Source of the DNA: a bacterium
Lineage (GTDB): Bacteria; Auribacterota; Tritonobacteria; UBA1439
DNA length: 64,000 nt
Assembly (NCBI GenBank): GCA_028716845.1
Contig: JAQUPF010000005.1
Span: forward strand, 1-64,000
Reading direction: 5' to 3'
The notes beneath the pieces were generated by a model. The model searched no databases and was not told where the DNA came from. It saw nothing but the letters and a program-made list of their open reading frames with translations. Shown here piece by piece: positions 1 to 9,775 of this stretch (positions are counted from its first letter, which is position 1; every line of letters starts with the position of its first letter). The position numbers and the translations under genes were made by a program.

Positions 1-176
1 CCAACTCACCACGGATGCACACGGATCATCACTACAGTTCAAAGTTGAAGGTTCAAAGTGGAAAGTCGAGAGCGGAATGAGTCGGAGTTTCCTCCGCGGA
101 TGTGCGCAGCAAATGACTCGTACCCGCTTTGAACTTTCGGCTTTGAACTTCCAACTGTAGTTGGATCCGTGGTCGA
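1..176. repeat. Mosaic intergenic repeat island (CACGGAT / TTCAAAGTTGAA modules) with long imperfect inverted arms (about 9-59 vs 127-172)
   Basis: Left arm CACCACGGATGCACACGGATCATCACTACAGTTCAAAGTTGAAGGTTCAAAGT; reverse complement of right arm CCACGGATCCAACTACAGTTGGAAGTTCAAAGCCGAAAGTTCAAAG. Confidence 0.75.
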
Positions 177-204
177 TTCCTGCTTCATTGCCGCGGCGGC
201 GGTC

Positions 205-609
205 TCACTCCTCCGTCGCGAGCGACACGTCCGTGATGCCGGCCTCCTGGCAGGCGCCGAGGACGGCGACGATGTGCTCGTGGTAGGACTTGGCGTCGCC
301 GCGGACGAAGACCCGCGGCTTCCGGGCGGCGGCGACGGCCTCGCGGAGCAGCCCCGGCAGCTCCTCGATCGTCACCTCCCGCTCCGCCATCGTGACCTTC
401 CCCTCGCGGTCCACCGTCACCGCGATCGGCTGGATGTCGATGGCGACCTGGCCCGCCGCCTTCGACTTCGGCAGGTCCACCTGGAGCTCCCGCTGGAGCC
501 GCTGGAACGAGGTGGCCACGAGGAAGAAGATGAGGAGGTTGAACATCACGTCGATGAGCGGCGTGAGGTTGAGGGAATCCTCCGCCCCTCTCCGGCAGAC
601 GATCCTCAT
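205..609 (-). CDS. exbD: ExbD/TolR family biopolymer transport protein
   Basis: MRIVCRRGAEDSLNLTPLIDVMFNLLIFFLVATSF: canonical ExbD N-terminus; start overlaps the exbB stop (ATGA). Confidence 0.92.
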   Translation of the reverse strand: MRIVCRRGAEDSLNLTPLIDVMFNLLIFFLVATSFQRLQRELQVDLPKSKAAGQVAIDIQPIAVTVDREGKVTMAEREVTIEELPGLLREAVAAARKPRVFVRGDAKSYHEHIVAVLGACQEAGITDVSLATEE

Positions 610-1340
610 CGCTCGTCCCTCCCCTCGAACAGGTCCTCGAGGAAGGCGCGCATCGTGATCTCCATCCGCTCGGAGATCCTCCCGTCGAGGATGCCCCTGA
701 AGTAGTTGTAGAACGCGAGGGCGGGGATGGCGATGGCGAGGCCGGTGGCGGTCGTGATGAGCGCCTCCGAGATCCCCGCCGCGAGCAGGTCCGCCCTCCC
801 GAGGCCCGCCTCCGAGGCGACGACGTTGAACGCCTTGATGATGCCGAAGACGGTCCCCAGGAGGCCGAGGAGCGGCGTGATGTTCGAAAGGATGAGGAGC
901 GGCCTCGTCCGGAGCGCGATGTCGTCCACCTCGCGGGTAGCGAGATCCTGGACGGTGCTGCGGATGACCTCGTCCGAGACGGAGGGGCGGTCGTTCAGCA
1001 TGAGGGCCACGTTGAAGACCGTCGCGACGGGGTTCGACCGCCGCCGGCAGAGCGCCCTCGCCTCGTCGAACTTCCCCTCCGACACGAGCCCCCGGACCTT
1101 CAGGACGAAATCGAGCGGGACGACCCGGGAGGGCCGCACCGCGACGAACCGCTCGATGATGAAGCCGGCCGTGAGGATCGAGCAGATCGCGAGCGGGATC
1201 ATCAGCACGCCGCCCCGCACGAGGCCGGCGTACCGGACCGAGAACCAGGAATCGGCCGCCGCGCCGGTCGCCGTCAGCACCAGCGCCGCCGCGGCGGCCG
1301 CCGCCATCGTCAGGTATCGCATCGTCGTTCCTCCCTTCAT
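606..1340 (-). CDS. exbB: MotA/TolQ/ExbB proton channel family protein
   Basis: ORF with signal peptide and ExbB core (ITPLLGLLGTVFGIIKAFNVV, LITTATGLAIAIPALAFYNYF). Confidence 0.93.
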   Translation of the reverse strand: MKGGTTMRYLTMAAAAAAALVLTATGAAADSWFSVRYAGLVRGGVLMIPLAICSILTAGFIIERFVAVRPSRVVPLDFVLKVRGLVSEGKFDEARALCRRRSNPVATVFNVALMLNDRPSVSDEVIRSTVQDLATREVDDIALRTRPLLILSNITPLLGLLGTVFGIIKAFNVVASEAGLGRADLLAAGISEALITTATGLAIAIPALAFYNYFRGILDGRISERMEITMRAFLEDLFEGRDER

Positions 1341-2296
1341 TCCGGAGGCGGCACGGGCGTCCCGTCCGCCTTCCTCCTCTCCGCCTCAACCACCCTGAAC
1401 CCCGGCCCGCGGAACGTCCAGACCGGGGCGAAGACGAGCCGCTCCATCCGCTCCGGGTCGTCGCCCGTCTCGGAGAAATACGCCTCCTCCGCCGCGAGGA
1501 TCGCCGCGACCGCCCGTATCGTCGGCCTGATGAAGGAGCGCGGCGGGCCATCGGCCGACTCCTGGAACGCCACCTCGGCCGCGCGCCGCGGGATGGCCTC
1601 GACGATCGCCCGCCGGGACGCCGACGGCCGCCGCGCGAGGACGTTCCGCACCTGCGGCGGGGTGAGGATCCACTCGGCGGTGAACCGGATGTTCATGTCC
1701 GTCACCTCCCGCGCGCCGAAGCCGAACTCCATGTCGAACTGCTCCATGAGGCGCGCGATCTGGTGCTCGGGGGTCTTCCGCAGGTCCACGACCCGGCGGA
1801 AGCCGACCGCCCCCTCCTCGATGCGCCGGATCCGCTGGCGGACCGTCTCGAACTCGATCTTCGCCCACTCCCGGGCCGCGCTCTCCTTCTCCCGCATCAC
1901 CTCCCGCACCCGCTCGGCGGGCGGGCGGGCGACCCGCTCGGTGATCTCCCTCGAGCGGACCGGCTCGAGCCGCCGCTCCATCTCTGCCGGCGTGTAGCCG
2001 CGGCGCCGCGGGGGGAGCGGCCGCGGCGCGACCGGGGGCGCCGGAGCGGCCGGCGGCGCCGGGCGTGGCGGGACCGGCCGCGGCGCGATCCGGAGGGCGA
2101 TCGACCTCGTCGGGCGCGGCGGCGGCGGCGGGCGCCTGCGCCACCAGGGCGGCGTCGAGAAGAGGACGATGAAATGGGCGATGAGGGAGACGAGCATGCA
2201 GACGGAGATGAGACGGTGCCGCCGCCACCCGGCGCGCAGCCGGGCGCCGAACGACGCCGCGCCCCCCGTCACCCGCGCCCTCATTCCTCCTCCCAT
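1337..2296 (-). CDS. TonB-like proline-rich membrane-anchored protein
   Basis: N-terminal TM (LISVCMLVSLIAHFIVLF) followed by Pro-rich stretch; directly upstream of exbB-exbD with overlapping start/stop. Confidence 0.6.
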   Translation of the reverse strand: MGGGMRARVTGGAASFGARLRAGWRRHRLISVCMLVSLIAHFIVLFSTPPWWRRRPPPPPRPTRSIALRIAPRPVPPRPAPPAAPAPPVAPRPLPPRRRGYTPAEMERRLEPVRSREITERVARPPAERVREVMREKESAAREWAKIEFETVRQRIRRIEEGAVGFRRVVDLRKTPEHQIARLMEQFDMEFGFGAREVTDMNIRFTAEWILTPPQVRNVLARRPSASRRAIVEAIPRRAAEVAFQESADGPPRSFIRPTIRAVAAILAAEEAYFSETGDDPERMERLVFAPVWTFRGPGFRVVEAERRKADGTPVPPPE

Positions 2297-4881
2297 TCCT
2301 CCCCCTCCTCGTCCTCCTCGCGCTCCCGCTCGGCCTCCTCCTTCACCTCGTCGGCGTCCTGGACGATCTCGTCCGCCTTCTCGATCAGCTCCTCGGCCCG
2401 CTCCCGCGCCTCCTCGTACTCACCCCGCTCGATCAGGTCCTCCACCTCCCGCAGCATCTCCTCGAGCGGGTCGTAGTCGGACCGGAGGTCGTCGAAGAGG
2501 CTCTCCTCCTCGATCTCCGCCTCCCGGGCGGCGTCCTCCGCCTCGTTGAAGGCGTTCTCCGCCTCCTCGTACGCCCTGCGGGCGTCCTCGAGCAGCTCCT
2601 CCACCGACCCCCGCGCCTCCTCCTCGATGCCGAGCGCCTCCTCCGCCTCGTACCGCGCCTCGGACGCCCGCTCCCACGCCTCCTCGGCGCGCTCCCGCGC
2701 AGGCCCGTACGACTCGTCGTCGAAGAGCCCCTGCGCCTCCTCGACCAGGTCGACGGCGGCGTCGAGGAGGGAGCGGGCCTCCGCCATCGTCTCCGGCGCC
2801 GCCTCCTCGCCGCGCTCGATCAGGTCCTCCGCGTCCCGTATCTCGTCGCGCGCCCGCTCGATCGCCTCCTCCGCCTCACCGGCCTCGTCCGGCGGCGCCG
2901 CCTCCGCGAGCAGGCCGAGCCGGTCGAGCATCCCCTCCGGGAGGTCCTCGATCTCGATCGCCGGGAACGGGTCCCGGAGGCCGAAGTAGAAGTCGATCTT
3001 CTTCCGCAGGACGAGCCGGCCGCCGTCCTCGCGGAGGACCCGGTGCCGGAGGAGGTCGCGGAAGACCTCGTCGATCCTCCCGTATCTTCTCATGCCCGCC
3101 TCGTACCAGGCCACCGCGATCAGCAGCTGCGCGCGGTCCCGCATGTCGGGCCCCGGGGAGGCGTCGAGGATCTCCTCGCAGAGCGCGTAGACCCGGTCCG
3201 TGTCCCCGACGAAGGAAGCCTCGTAGGCGCCCTTGAGGAGCGTGAGCCACCGCGCCGCCTCGAGGTCCCGCATCCGGTCGTGCATCCGCACCATCTCGCC
3301 GGCGGCGGCGGCGAACGGGCTCGCCGGGAACCGCTCGGTGATCCTCCGGAAGTGGCGCACCCCCCTCCCGTGGTCGCCCGCGTCGTAGAGCGCCTTCCCC
3401 CGCTGGAAGAGCCGGTACGCCTCCGTCCCGGCGAGGGCGTCGAGCGCCGCCCGCTCGTCGCCGCCCCACGAGCGGCTCAGCCGGAAGCCCCTGACGGCCC
3501 CCTCGACGTCGCCCCGGCCGAGCGAGTCGACGGCGGCCTGGAACAGCTCCTCCGAGAAGAGGGCCGACGGCGGCATCTCCCGCAGTCGCCGGCCCACCTG
3601 GCCGAGCCGGAGGCGGGCCGCCCGCTCCGTCTCGCCCGCCTCCCGGGGGATGGCGGCGTAGAGGGCGGCCGCCCTGAGCATCGCGTCCGCCGCCTCCCAC
3701 GGCCTCCCCGCCGAGAGGGCCGTGCCGGCCACCGACTCGAACCTGTTCGCCTCGCGGTACACCTTCCAGGCGTTCTCCGGGATGTCCAGGTTGTCGAGGC
3801 GGTCCGTGCGGTAGAGGACGCCGAGGTTGCGGAGCGTCCAGTCGGGGAGGTAGCCCTCCCTGAGGCAGACGCCGAGGACCGCCCGCGCCTCCGCGGTGCG
3901 GCCGGCCTCCATGAAGCCGCGGGCGAGCCGCGAGAGCGCCGTGAGGAACGAGGCTCGCATTCGCCGGCCCGCGGGGTCCCCGACGGCGATCCCCGCCGCC
4001 GCCAGCCGCTCCTCGAGCGCGGCGACGGCGAGGATGCCGCCGTACGCCGCCGCCATCTCCTCGAGCGACGCCAGGCGCTCCGCGGGGATCGAGCCGGCGA
4101 TCTCGGCCGCGCGGCGGTACGCCGCGACCGCGTCCTCACGCAGGTAGCGGTCGAGGGCGTACCCGCACGCGTCGACCTGGAAGCCGAACCGCGCCGGCGC
4201 CTCCGACGCGCCGGTCGCCCCGCCGCAGACGGTGGCGAGGGCGGAGGAGGTCGCGTGGACCGCGTTGCCGTAGAACCGGGCGGCGGCCGCCCGGGCGACC
4301 GGGTTGAAGCCCCTCCCCGACCGGTACTGCGCCTTGACCGGCCCCGCCCATCCGGCCGCGCGCTCCACCGCTGCGGCGATCTCGCGCTCCGGGACCGCCC
4401 AGACGCGCGGCGGCGCGGCGGCGGTCCGCACCTCGTCGATCCGCGACTCGATGTCGGCCATGAAGCGGTCCCGCTCGGCGCCGGGCGACGGATCGGCCGC
4501 GAATGGGCTGTTCGCCTCCGCGACGAGCCGCGCCATGACGCCCATCCGGTACGCCATGTAGGGCGTCCGCTCGCCGGGAAAGAGGTCCCGGAGGAGCGTC
4601 ACCTGGCCGCCGAGGAGGGCGGCGGCGTGGCCGGTCGTGTCGAACCGCTCGAAACCGGCGTACCGCCGGATCGTCTCCGGCGGGGCGCCGAATCCCTCGC
4701 GGAAGAACGGCGCCGTCCGGCTTAGGAACGCCCCCGCCTCGGCGGGGAGCGCGGCGACGGCGTCCGAGACGATCCTTTCGGCGACGGCCCCGCTCCAGCC
4801 GGCGGCGGCGGCGCAGGCGAGCGACTCGATCGCGAACGCCGCCGCGAGGGAGATCCCCACTCCGGTCGGTCTGGTGGCCAT
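2281..4881 (-). CDS. Secreted TPR-like repeat protein with long acidic coiled-coil C-terminus
   Basis: Signal-like N-terminus, helical repeats (YRLFQRGKALYDAGDHGRGVRHFRRITERFPASPFAAAA), Glu-rich C-terminal coiled coil; overlaps the TonB-like gene. Confidence 0.65.
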   Translation of the reverse strand: MATRPTGVGISLAAAFAIESLACAAAAGWSGAVAERIVSDAVAALPAEAGAFLSRTAPFFREGFGAPPETIRRYAGFERFDTTGHAAALLGGQVTLLRDLFPGERTPYMAYRMGVMARLVAEANSPFAADPSPGAERDRFMADIESRIDEVRTAAAPPRVWAVPEREIAAAVERAAGWAGPVKAQYRSGRGFNPVARAAAARFYGNAVHATSSALATVCGGATGASEAPARFGFQVDACGYALDRYLREDAVAAYRRAAEIAGSIPAERLASLEEMAAAYGGILAVAALEERLAAAGIAVGDPAGRRMRASFLTALSRLARGFMEAGRTAEARAVLGVCLREGYLPDWTLRNLGVLYRTDRLDNLDIPENAWKVYREANRFESVAGTALSAGRPWEAADAMLRAAALYAAIPREAGETERAARLRLGQVGRRLREMPPSALFSEELFQAAVDSLGRGDVEGAVRGFRLSRSWGGDERAALDALAGTEAYRLFQRGKALYDAGDHGRGVRHFRRITERFPASPFAAAAGEMVRMHDRMRDLEAARWLTLLKGAYEASFVGDTDRVYALCEEILDASPGPDMRDRAQLLIAVAWYEAGMRRYGRIDEVFRDLLRHRVLREDGGRLVLRKKIDFYFGLRDPFPAIEIEDLPEGMLDRLGLLAEAAPPDEAGEAEEAIERARDEIRDAEDLIERGEEAAPETMAEARSLLDAAVDLVEEAQGLFDDESYGPARERAEEAWERASEARYEAEEALGIEEEARGSVEELLEDARRAYEEAENAFNEAEDAAREAEIEEESLFDDLRSDYDPLEEMLREVEDLIERGEYEEARERAEELIEKADEIVQDADEVKEEAEREREEDEEGEEWEEE

Positions 4882-5165
4882 GCGCGGACTGCCCTGCCGG
4901 CCTCATGGGCCCCACCGTGTCCGGAGCCGGCGAGCGGTGCGGACGATTATAGTGGAATCCCGCGCGCGGGAGAAGCCGCAAGGGGATGACGCCGCTCCGA
5001 TGGACGCGGGGGGAGACGGCGGTTGCTTTCCAGATGGCCGCCATATTGCTATTTATCCGTCATGATTGCATTTTTTCCCGCATTTTTTCCTTGATAATTT
5101 TTCCTACTTTGCATAGTTTCAACTCATGCGGGCCGATGACGGTCCGCGCCAGGGAGGGGTACTCG

Positions 5166-6935
5166 ATGAAGTCCCGTATGGCGGCATGCGGCATCGCCGG
5201 TATCGCGCTGTTCGTTCTCTCCGTTTTCATCGCGCCGGCCGGCGCCCAGCTCGACACAGGGCCCTGGCCGATGTTCCGGCGCGACGTCGCGCACACCGGC
5301 CTGAGCGACGTCCCGGGGCCGTCGACGCCGACGCTGGTCTGGAGCTACGTGGCGGGCGGCATCGTCGACACCTCCCCCTCCATCGACTTGCAGGGGATCG
5401 TATACTTCGGTTCCTACGACAACAGGATCTACGCCGTCGACTCGGCAGGTTCGCTGCTCTGGACGTACGTCACCGGCAACGATGCGCGCTCCTCCGCCGC
5501 CGTCGACCAGTACGGGAACGCCCACGCGGGCTCCGGCGACTCGAGAATCTACGCGATCAGCCCCGCGGGCGTCCGACTGTGGAGCTTCGTGACCGGCGGC
5601 CCGGTCCGCTCCTCGCCCGCGATCGACGAGGACGGGAACGTCTACGCGGGCTCCGACGACAACCGCCTCTACGCCCTCAGTCCCGCGGGCGCCCGCCTCT
5701 GGAGCTACCAGACCGCGGATGAAGTCAGGTCCTCGCCGGCGCTCGACACGGACGGGAACGTCCATGTCGGCTCCAGCGACAACAGGGTCTACAAGTTCAG
5801 CCCCGCGGGCGCCCGCCTCTGGAGCTACCAGACCGACAGTGACGTCCGTTCCTCGCCGCTGATCGGCCCGGGCGGGAACGTCTACGTCGGCTCCAACGAC
5901 AACCGGCTCTACGCCCTGAACCCCTCCGGCGCCCGGCTCTGGTCCTACGTGACCGGAAACCAGGTCCGCTCCTCGCCGGCGATCGACACGGACGCGAACG
6001 TCTATGTCGGCTCCGACGACAACCGGCTCTACGCCCTGAACTCCTCAGGCACCCGCCTGTGGAGTTTCCTCACCGGGGGCGACGTCCGCTCCTCCGCGGC
6101 GATCGGCGCCGACGGGAACATCTACGTCGGCTCGAGCAACGGCATGATCTACGCCCTCACGTCGGCCGGGTCGCTCATCTGGAACTATGCCACCGGCGGC
6201 GCCGTGGTTTCCGCCCCCGCGATAGGAGCGGACGGTCAGCTCGCGGTGGGCTCGAGCAACAGCAGGATCCTCTATTTCCAGGACCCCACGCCGACGCCCA
6301 CGAACACGCCGACGGAGACGCCCACGAGCACGCCGACGGAGACGCCGCCGCCGACCAATACGCCCACCATAACGCCCACGCCGACCGTCACGCCCACGCG
6401 GACGCCGACGCGGACACCCACCGTCACGCCCACGCGGACCCAGACGCCGGTCGTCACCGCGACGCCCACGCAGCCGCCCCCGCTCCCGAACAGCTACATC
6501 AACCCGTCGCTCGCGCCGGGCCAGGTGCAGCCGGGCGGGACGGCGGGGCTCTCCTGGCGCTGCGACTTCAGCCCGTGGAACTACCTGGGGCAGCCGGTGG
6601 ACGTGTACCTCGCGGCGATCAAGGACCCGAAGGTCGCCGGGGCCGCCTCGACCGTGGAGGACGCCCTCGCCGGCGGCGAGGTCTGGATCTTCGAGGACGG
6701 GATGAAGAAGTCGTACCGGTACGAGGGCGTGGTGTATCGGCCGTGCTGGCGGGACGTGGCCTTCCCGCCGACGGCGCTCACCGGGACGCTCAACGTCGCC
6801 GCGCCGCTCGACCCGAAGTTCCACGGCGACTGGGTCTTCGCGACGGCGTTCATCCGGAAGAGCCCGCCGGGGGGCTTCGTGCGGACGGACGGCCGCCCCG
6901 TCGAGAACTCCGGCATCACGAAGGTCTCGCCGTAG
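5166..6935 (+). CDS. Secreted PQQ-type beta-propeller repeat protein with Thr-Pro-rich stalk and C-terminal domain
   Basis: Start [28 protein letters not shown] after GGGAGGGG SD; repeated units [41 protein letters not shown] stalk. Confidence 0.9.
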   Translation: MKSRMAACGIAGIALFVLSVFIAPAGAQLDTGPWPMFRRDVAHTGLSDVPGPSTPTLVWSYVAGGIVDTSPSIDLQGIVYFGSYDNRIYAVDSAGSLLWTYVTGNDARSSAAVDQYGNAHAGSGDSRIYAISPAGVRLWSFVTGGPVRSSPAIDEDGNVYAGSDDNRLYALSPAGARLWSYQTADEVRSSPALDTDGNVHVGSSDNRVYKFSPAGARLWSYQTDSDVRSSPLIGPGGNVYVGSNDNRLYALNPSGARLWSYVTGNQVRSSPAIDTDANVYVGSDDNRLYALNSSGTRLWSFLTGGDVRSSAAIGADGNIYVGSSNGMIYALTSAGSLIWNYATGGAVVSAPAIGADGQLAVGSSNSRILYFQDPTPTPTNTPTETPTSTPTETPPPTNTPTITPTPTVTPTRTPTRTPTVTPTRTQTPVVTATPTQPPPLPNSYINPSLAPGQVQPGGTAGLSWRCDFSPWNYLGQPVDVYLAAIKDPKVAGAASTVEDALAGGEVWIFEDGMKKSYRYEGVVYRPCWRDVAFPPTALTGTLNVAAPLDPKFHGDWVFATAFIRKSPPGGFVRTDGRPVENSGITKVSP

Positions 6936-7044
6936 GCCGGCGCGGCGGCGTGGGGGGACCGTTTTTCTCTTGCCCCCCGCCCGCCCGTGTGATAGAAGGA
7001 ACCGTTTGGCCGGATCATGCCGATCCGGAAAGGAGGGGTGCCCG

Positions 7045-8970
7045 ATGAAGTCCCGCATGGCGATGCACGGCATCGCCGGTATCACGCTGCTCGTTCTCTC
7101 CATCCTCGTCGCGCCGGCCGGCGCCCAGCTCGACACCGGGCCCTGGCCGATGTTCCGTCGCGACGTCGCGCACACCGGCCGGAGCGAGTTCCCCGGCCCG
7201 TCGGCGCCGACGGTGCTGTGGACGTATAGCGGCAACATCCAGAGCTCCCCGGCCGTCGATTCAAACGGCGTCGTCTACTTCGCCTCGCAGGACAACAACG
7301 TCTACGCCGTCGACTCCTCGGGGACGCGCCTCTGGTCCTACCGGGCGATGTACCAATCGAGCTCATTCCATGCGTTCGATTCCTCCCCCGCCGTCGGTTC
7401 CGGCAGCGGCCCCCGCATCGGCGCGGATAACGACAGGGTCTATGCCATCGACGCGAACGGCGTCCCCCTCTGGTCCTTCGTGACCGACGACAGGGTGGAA
7501 TCCTCGCCCGCCATCGACGTCGACGGGAGGGTGTACGTCGGCTCGAACGACAACCGGCTCTACGCCATCAACAGCTCGGGCTCCCTCATCTGGAGCTACC
7601 AGACCCGCGACAGGGTGATATCCTCCCCCGCCATCGACGCGAACGGGAACGTCTACGTCGGCTCGCGTGACAACCGGGTCTACGCCATCAACAGCTCGGG
7701 CTCCCGCATCTGGAGCTACCAGACCGGCTATCAGGTACACTCGTCCCCCGCGATCGATGACGCGAATGGCAACGTCTATGTCGGCTCGAACGACAATCGG
7801 CTCTACGCCCTGAACCCCTCCACCGCCGGCCTGCGGCTGTGGAGTTATCAAACGGGGCGAGAGGTATACTCCTCCCCGGCGATCGACATGGACGGGAACG
7901 TCTATGTCGGGTCTGACGACAACCGGCTCTACGCCATCGACACATCCGGAAGCCGCATCTGGAGCTTCAACACCGGCCGCAGCGTCCGCTCCTCGCCCGC
8001 GATCGACTCCGAGGGGACCGTCTACGTCGGCTCGTGGAGCAACAGGATCTACGCCATCGATTCGTCCGGCTCCCTCGTCTGGAGTTTCCTCGCCAACACG
8101 GACGTCACCTCCTCCCCCGCCATCGGCGGCGAGGGGATCCTCGTCGTCGGGAGCTCCTCCGACGAGACGCTGTACTACTTCGCGTCATGTACCAGGACGC
8201 CCACGCCGACCGCCACGCCCACGGTGACGCCCACGAGCACGCCCACCGAGACGCCGACGGAGACGCCGACATGCACGCCCACCGAGACACCGGTGCCTCC
8301 GACAAGCACGCCGACATTCACGCCGACATTCACGCCGACGGCAACGCCCACTGATACACCGGTGCCTCCGACGAGTACGCCGACATTCACACCGACGAGT
8401 ACGCCCACTGATACACCGGTGCCTCCGACGAGCACGCCGACATTCACGCCGACGAGCACGCCCACCGAGACGCCCGAGCCCACGGCGACGCCCACCGAGA
8501 CACCCGAGCCCACGGCGACGCCCACGGAGACGCCGGTCGACACGCCGACACCGACGGAGACGCCGGGCGCCTCCGACACGCCGACGCCCACGGCGACGCC
8601 GATCGAATGCGACGACGCGGTGATCGAGCTGAACGCCGCCGTCCTCGAGCCGGCGCAGGAAGTCAAGTTCTTCGGCTGCATCCCGGCGGTGCCGGAGGGG
8701 CCGGTCGACGTCTACCTCGTCGCGGTGGACCCGGCGGGCGACATGTATTCCCTCCTCAGCGGCGGGGGGATCCGGCTCGGCCTGACGCCGTACCACAGGT
8801 CGATCTCCAACCCCTCCGGCTGCGACTGCGCGGACATGTTCACGCACGTCGTCTGCGAGAACCCGATGCCGGGCGTCTGGACGGCCGCCCTCGCCGTCCT
8901 CCCCGCGGGCGCGCCCGCGAAGGCCTCGAACGCGATCTACCTCTCGACGACGACCGTCATGCTGAAGTAG
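7045..8970 (+). CDS. Secreted PQQ-type beta-propeller repeat protein with Thr-Pro-rich stalk (paralog of preceding gene)
   Basis: Near-identical signal region ([45 protein letters not shown]), SD AAAGGAGG, same repeat unit. Confidence 0.9.
   Translation: MKSRMAMHGIAGITLLVLSILVAPAGAQLDTGPWPMFRRDVAHTGRSEFPGPSAPTVLWTYSGNIQSSPAVDSNGVVYFASQDNNVYAVDSSGTRLWSYRAMYQSSSFHAFDSSPAVGSGSGPRIGADNDRVYAIDANGVPLWSFVTDDRVESSPAIDVDGRVYVGSNDNRLYAINSSGSLIWSYQTRDRVISSPAIDANGNVYVGSRDNRVYAINSSGSRIWSYQTGYQVHSSPAIDDANGNVYVGSNDNRLYALNPSTAGLRLWSYQTGREVYSSPAIDMDGNVYVGSDDNRLYAIDTSGSRIWSFNTGRSVRSSPAIDSEGTVYVGSWSNRIYAIDSSGSLVWSFLANTDVTSSPAIGGEGILVVGSSSDETLYYFASCTRTPTPTATPTVTPTSTPTETPTETPTCTPTETPVPPTSTPTFTPTFTPTATPTDTPVPPTSTPTFTPTSTPTDTPVPPTSTPTFTPTSTPTETPEPTATPTETPEPTATPTETPVDTPTPTETPGASDTPTPTATPIECDDAVIELNAAVLEPAQEVKFFGCIPAVPEGPVDVYLVAVDPAGDMYSLLSGGGIRLGLTPYHRSISNPSGCDCADMFTHVVCENPMPGVWTAALAVLPAGAPAKASNAIYLSTTTVMLK
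8275..8457 (+). repeat. Tandem repeat inside the Thr-Pro stalk (57-bp unit, 19 aa [19 protein letters not shown])
   Basis: Copies at 8344-8400 and 8401-8457 nearly identical; diverged, longer copy upstream. Confidence 0.85.
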
Positions 8971-8994
8971 GGATCGCCGGAAGGCGTGGCACGC

Positions 8995-9029
8995 GAACGC
9001 CCTCTCCCGCAGGGGAGAGGGCGTTTTTT
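8995..9029 (+). terminator. Rho-independent terminator downstream of PQQ-repeat gene
   Basis: GAACGCCCTCTCCC GCA GGGGAGAGGGCGTTTTTTC: perfect GC stem plus T-run. Confidence 0.88.
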
Positions 9030-9062
9030 CAACAGGTTGTATCCGGCGTCTATTGAATTCCG

Positions 9063-9398
9063 TTATGACAACATGCGTTCGAGGCTGCTGACAACCCCGG
9101 GAAGGTCATGGGTCACGATAGTCCACACGATGTCGAGATCGACATCAAAGTAGCCGTGGATGAGTCTGTTGCGCGTGGCCGCTATCTGACGCCAGGGAAA
9201 TTCAGGATACGCACGCTGAGTTTCCGGAGAAACGCGCCCCGCCGCTTCGCCTATGATTTCCAGTAATCTCACCAATGCAAGAGAAAGCTTTTCGTCCCTG
9301 TCCAGATCCCCGCGGCGGCCGCCTGCAACATAGGCGATCGCTTTCCGAGAGGCATCCAGCATATGGCGCAGACGGGCTTGATCATCAGCTCGCAGCAT
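9063..9398 (-). CDS. hepT: HepT-like ribonuclease toxin (DUF86)
   Basis: MLRADDQARLRHML...; RX4HXY motif present as RNRLIHGY; overlaps upstream nucleotidyltransferase. Confidence 0.85.
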   Translation of the reverse strand: MLRADDQARLRHMLDASRKAIAYVAGGRRGDLDRDEKLSLALVRLLEIIGEAAGRVSPETQRAYPEFPWRQIAATRNRLIHGYFDVDLDIVWTIVTHDLPGVVSSLERMLS

Positions 9399-9681
9399 AC
9401 TGCACCTTTGCCTCCGAGAGAATCTCATCCCGGAAATAGCGGCTCAGGAACCCGGGCGTATTCAGATCGACCTTCCGGCCGAATATCCGGGACAGCTCCT
9501 CTTCAATGTTGAAAAACTCCAGGCCTGGCGCATGCCCCGGCTCGAACTCAACCAGAACATCCAGATCGCTTTCCTTGCGAAGAGCGCCGTGTATTGTCGA
9601 ACCGAACAGGGAAAGCCTTCGGATATGATAGCGGCGGCAGAGATCCGCCACGGCTTTTCGATGCACCGCAAGTCCCCTCAT
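9385..9681 (-). CDS. mntA: MntA-like minimal nucleotidyltransferase antitoxin
   Basis: LSLFGSTIHGALRKESDLDVLVEF (GSX10DXD-type motif), 98 aa, overlaps hepT. Confidence 0.88.
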   Translation of the reverse strand: MRGLAVHRKAVADLCRRYHIRRLSLFGSTIHGALRKESDLDVLVEFEPGHAPGLEFFNIEEELSRIFGRKVDLNTPGFLSRYFRDEILSEAKVQYAAS

Positions 9682-9738
9682 ATTGACGGCATTGTAGCAT
9701 ATGCATCCGGGAAAGACAGGCTGTATATGGATGGGAAA

Positions 9739-9775
9739 GCCTCCCCGTTGGGGGAGAGGGCGTTCTTCTCCTCGT
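9739..9775 (-). terminator. Probable terminator hairpin at end of SSS symporter gene
   Basis: gcctcccc/gttg/ggggagaggg stem sharing GGGGAGAGGGCGTT with the 8995 terminator. Confidence 0.45.

Noticed and set aside
3043-4725. 560-aa plus-strand ORF opposite the TPR gene
   Set aside because: Arg/Pro/Gly-rich shadow frame of high-GC coding DNA; no domain signal, and the opposite strand has a coherent protein.
6272-6469. 65-aa Val/Gly-rich minus-strand ORF (and the 8175..8681 equivalent)
   Set aside because: Antisense of the Thr-Pro stalk repeats.
6288-6480. Periodic ACGCC-type repeats as a possible CRISPR array
   Set aside because: In-frame Thr-Pro codon repeats within a coding sequence; no repeat-spacer structure.
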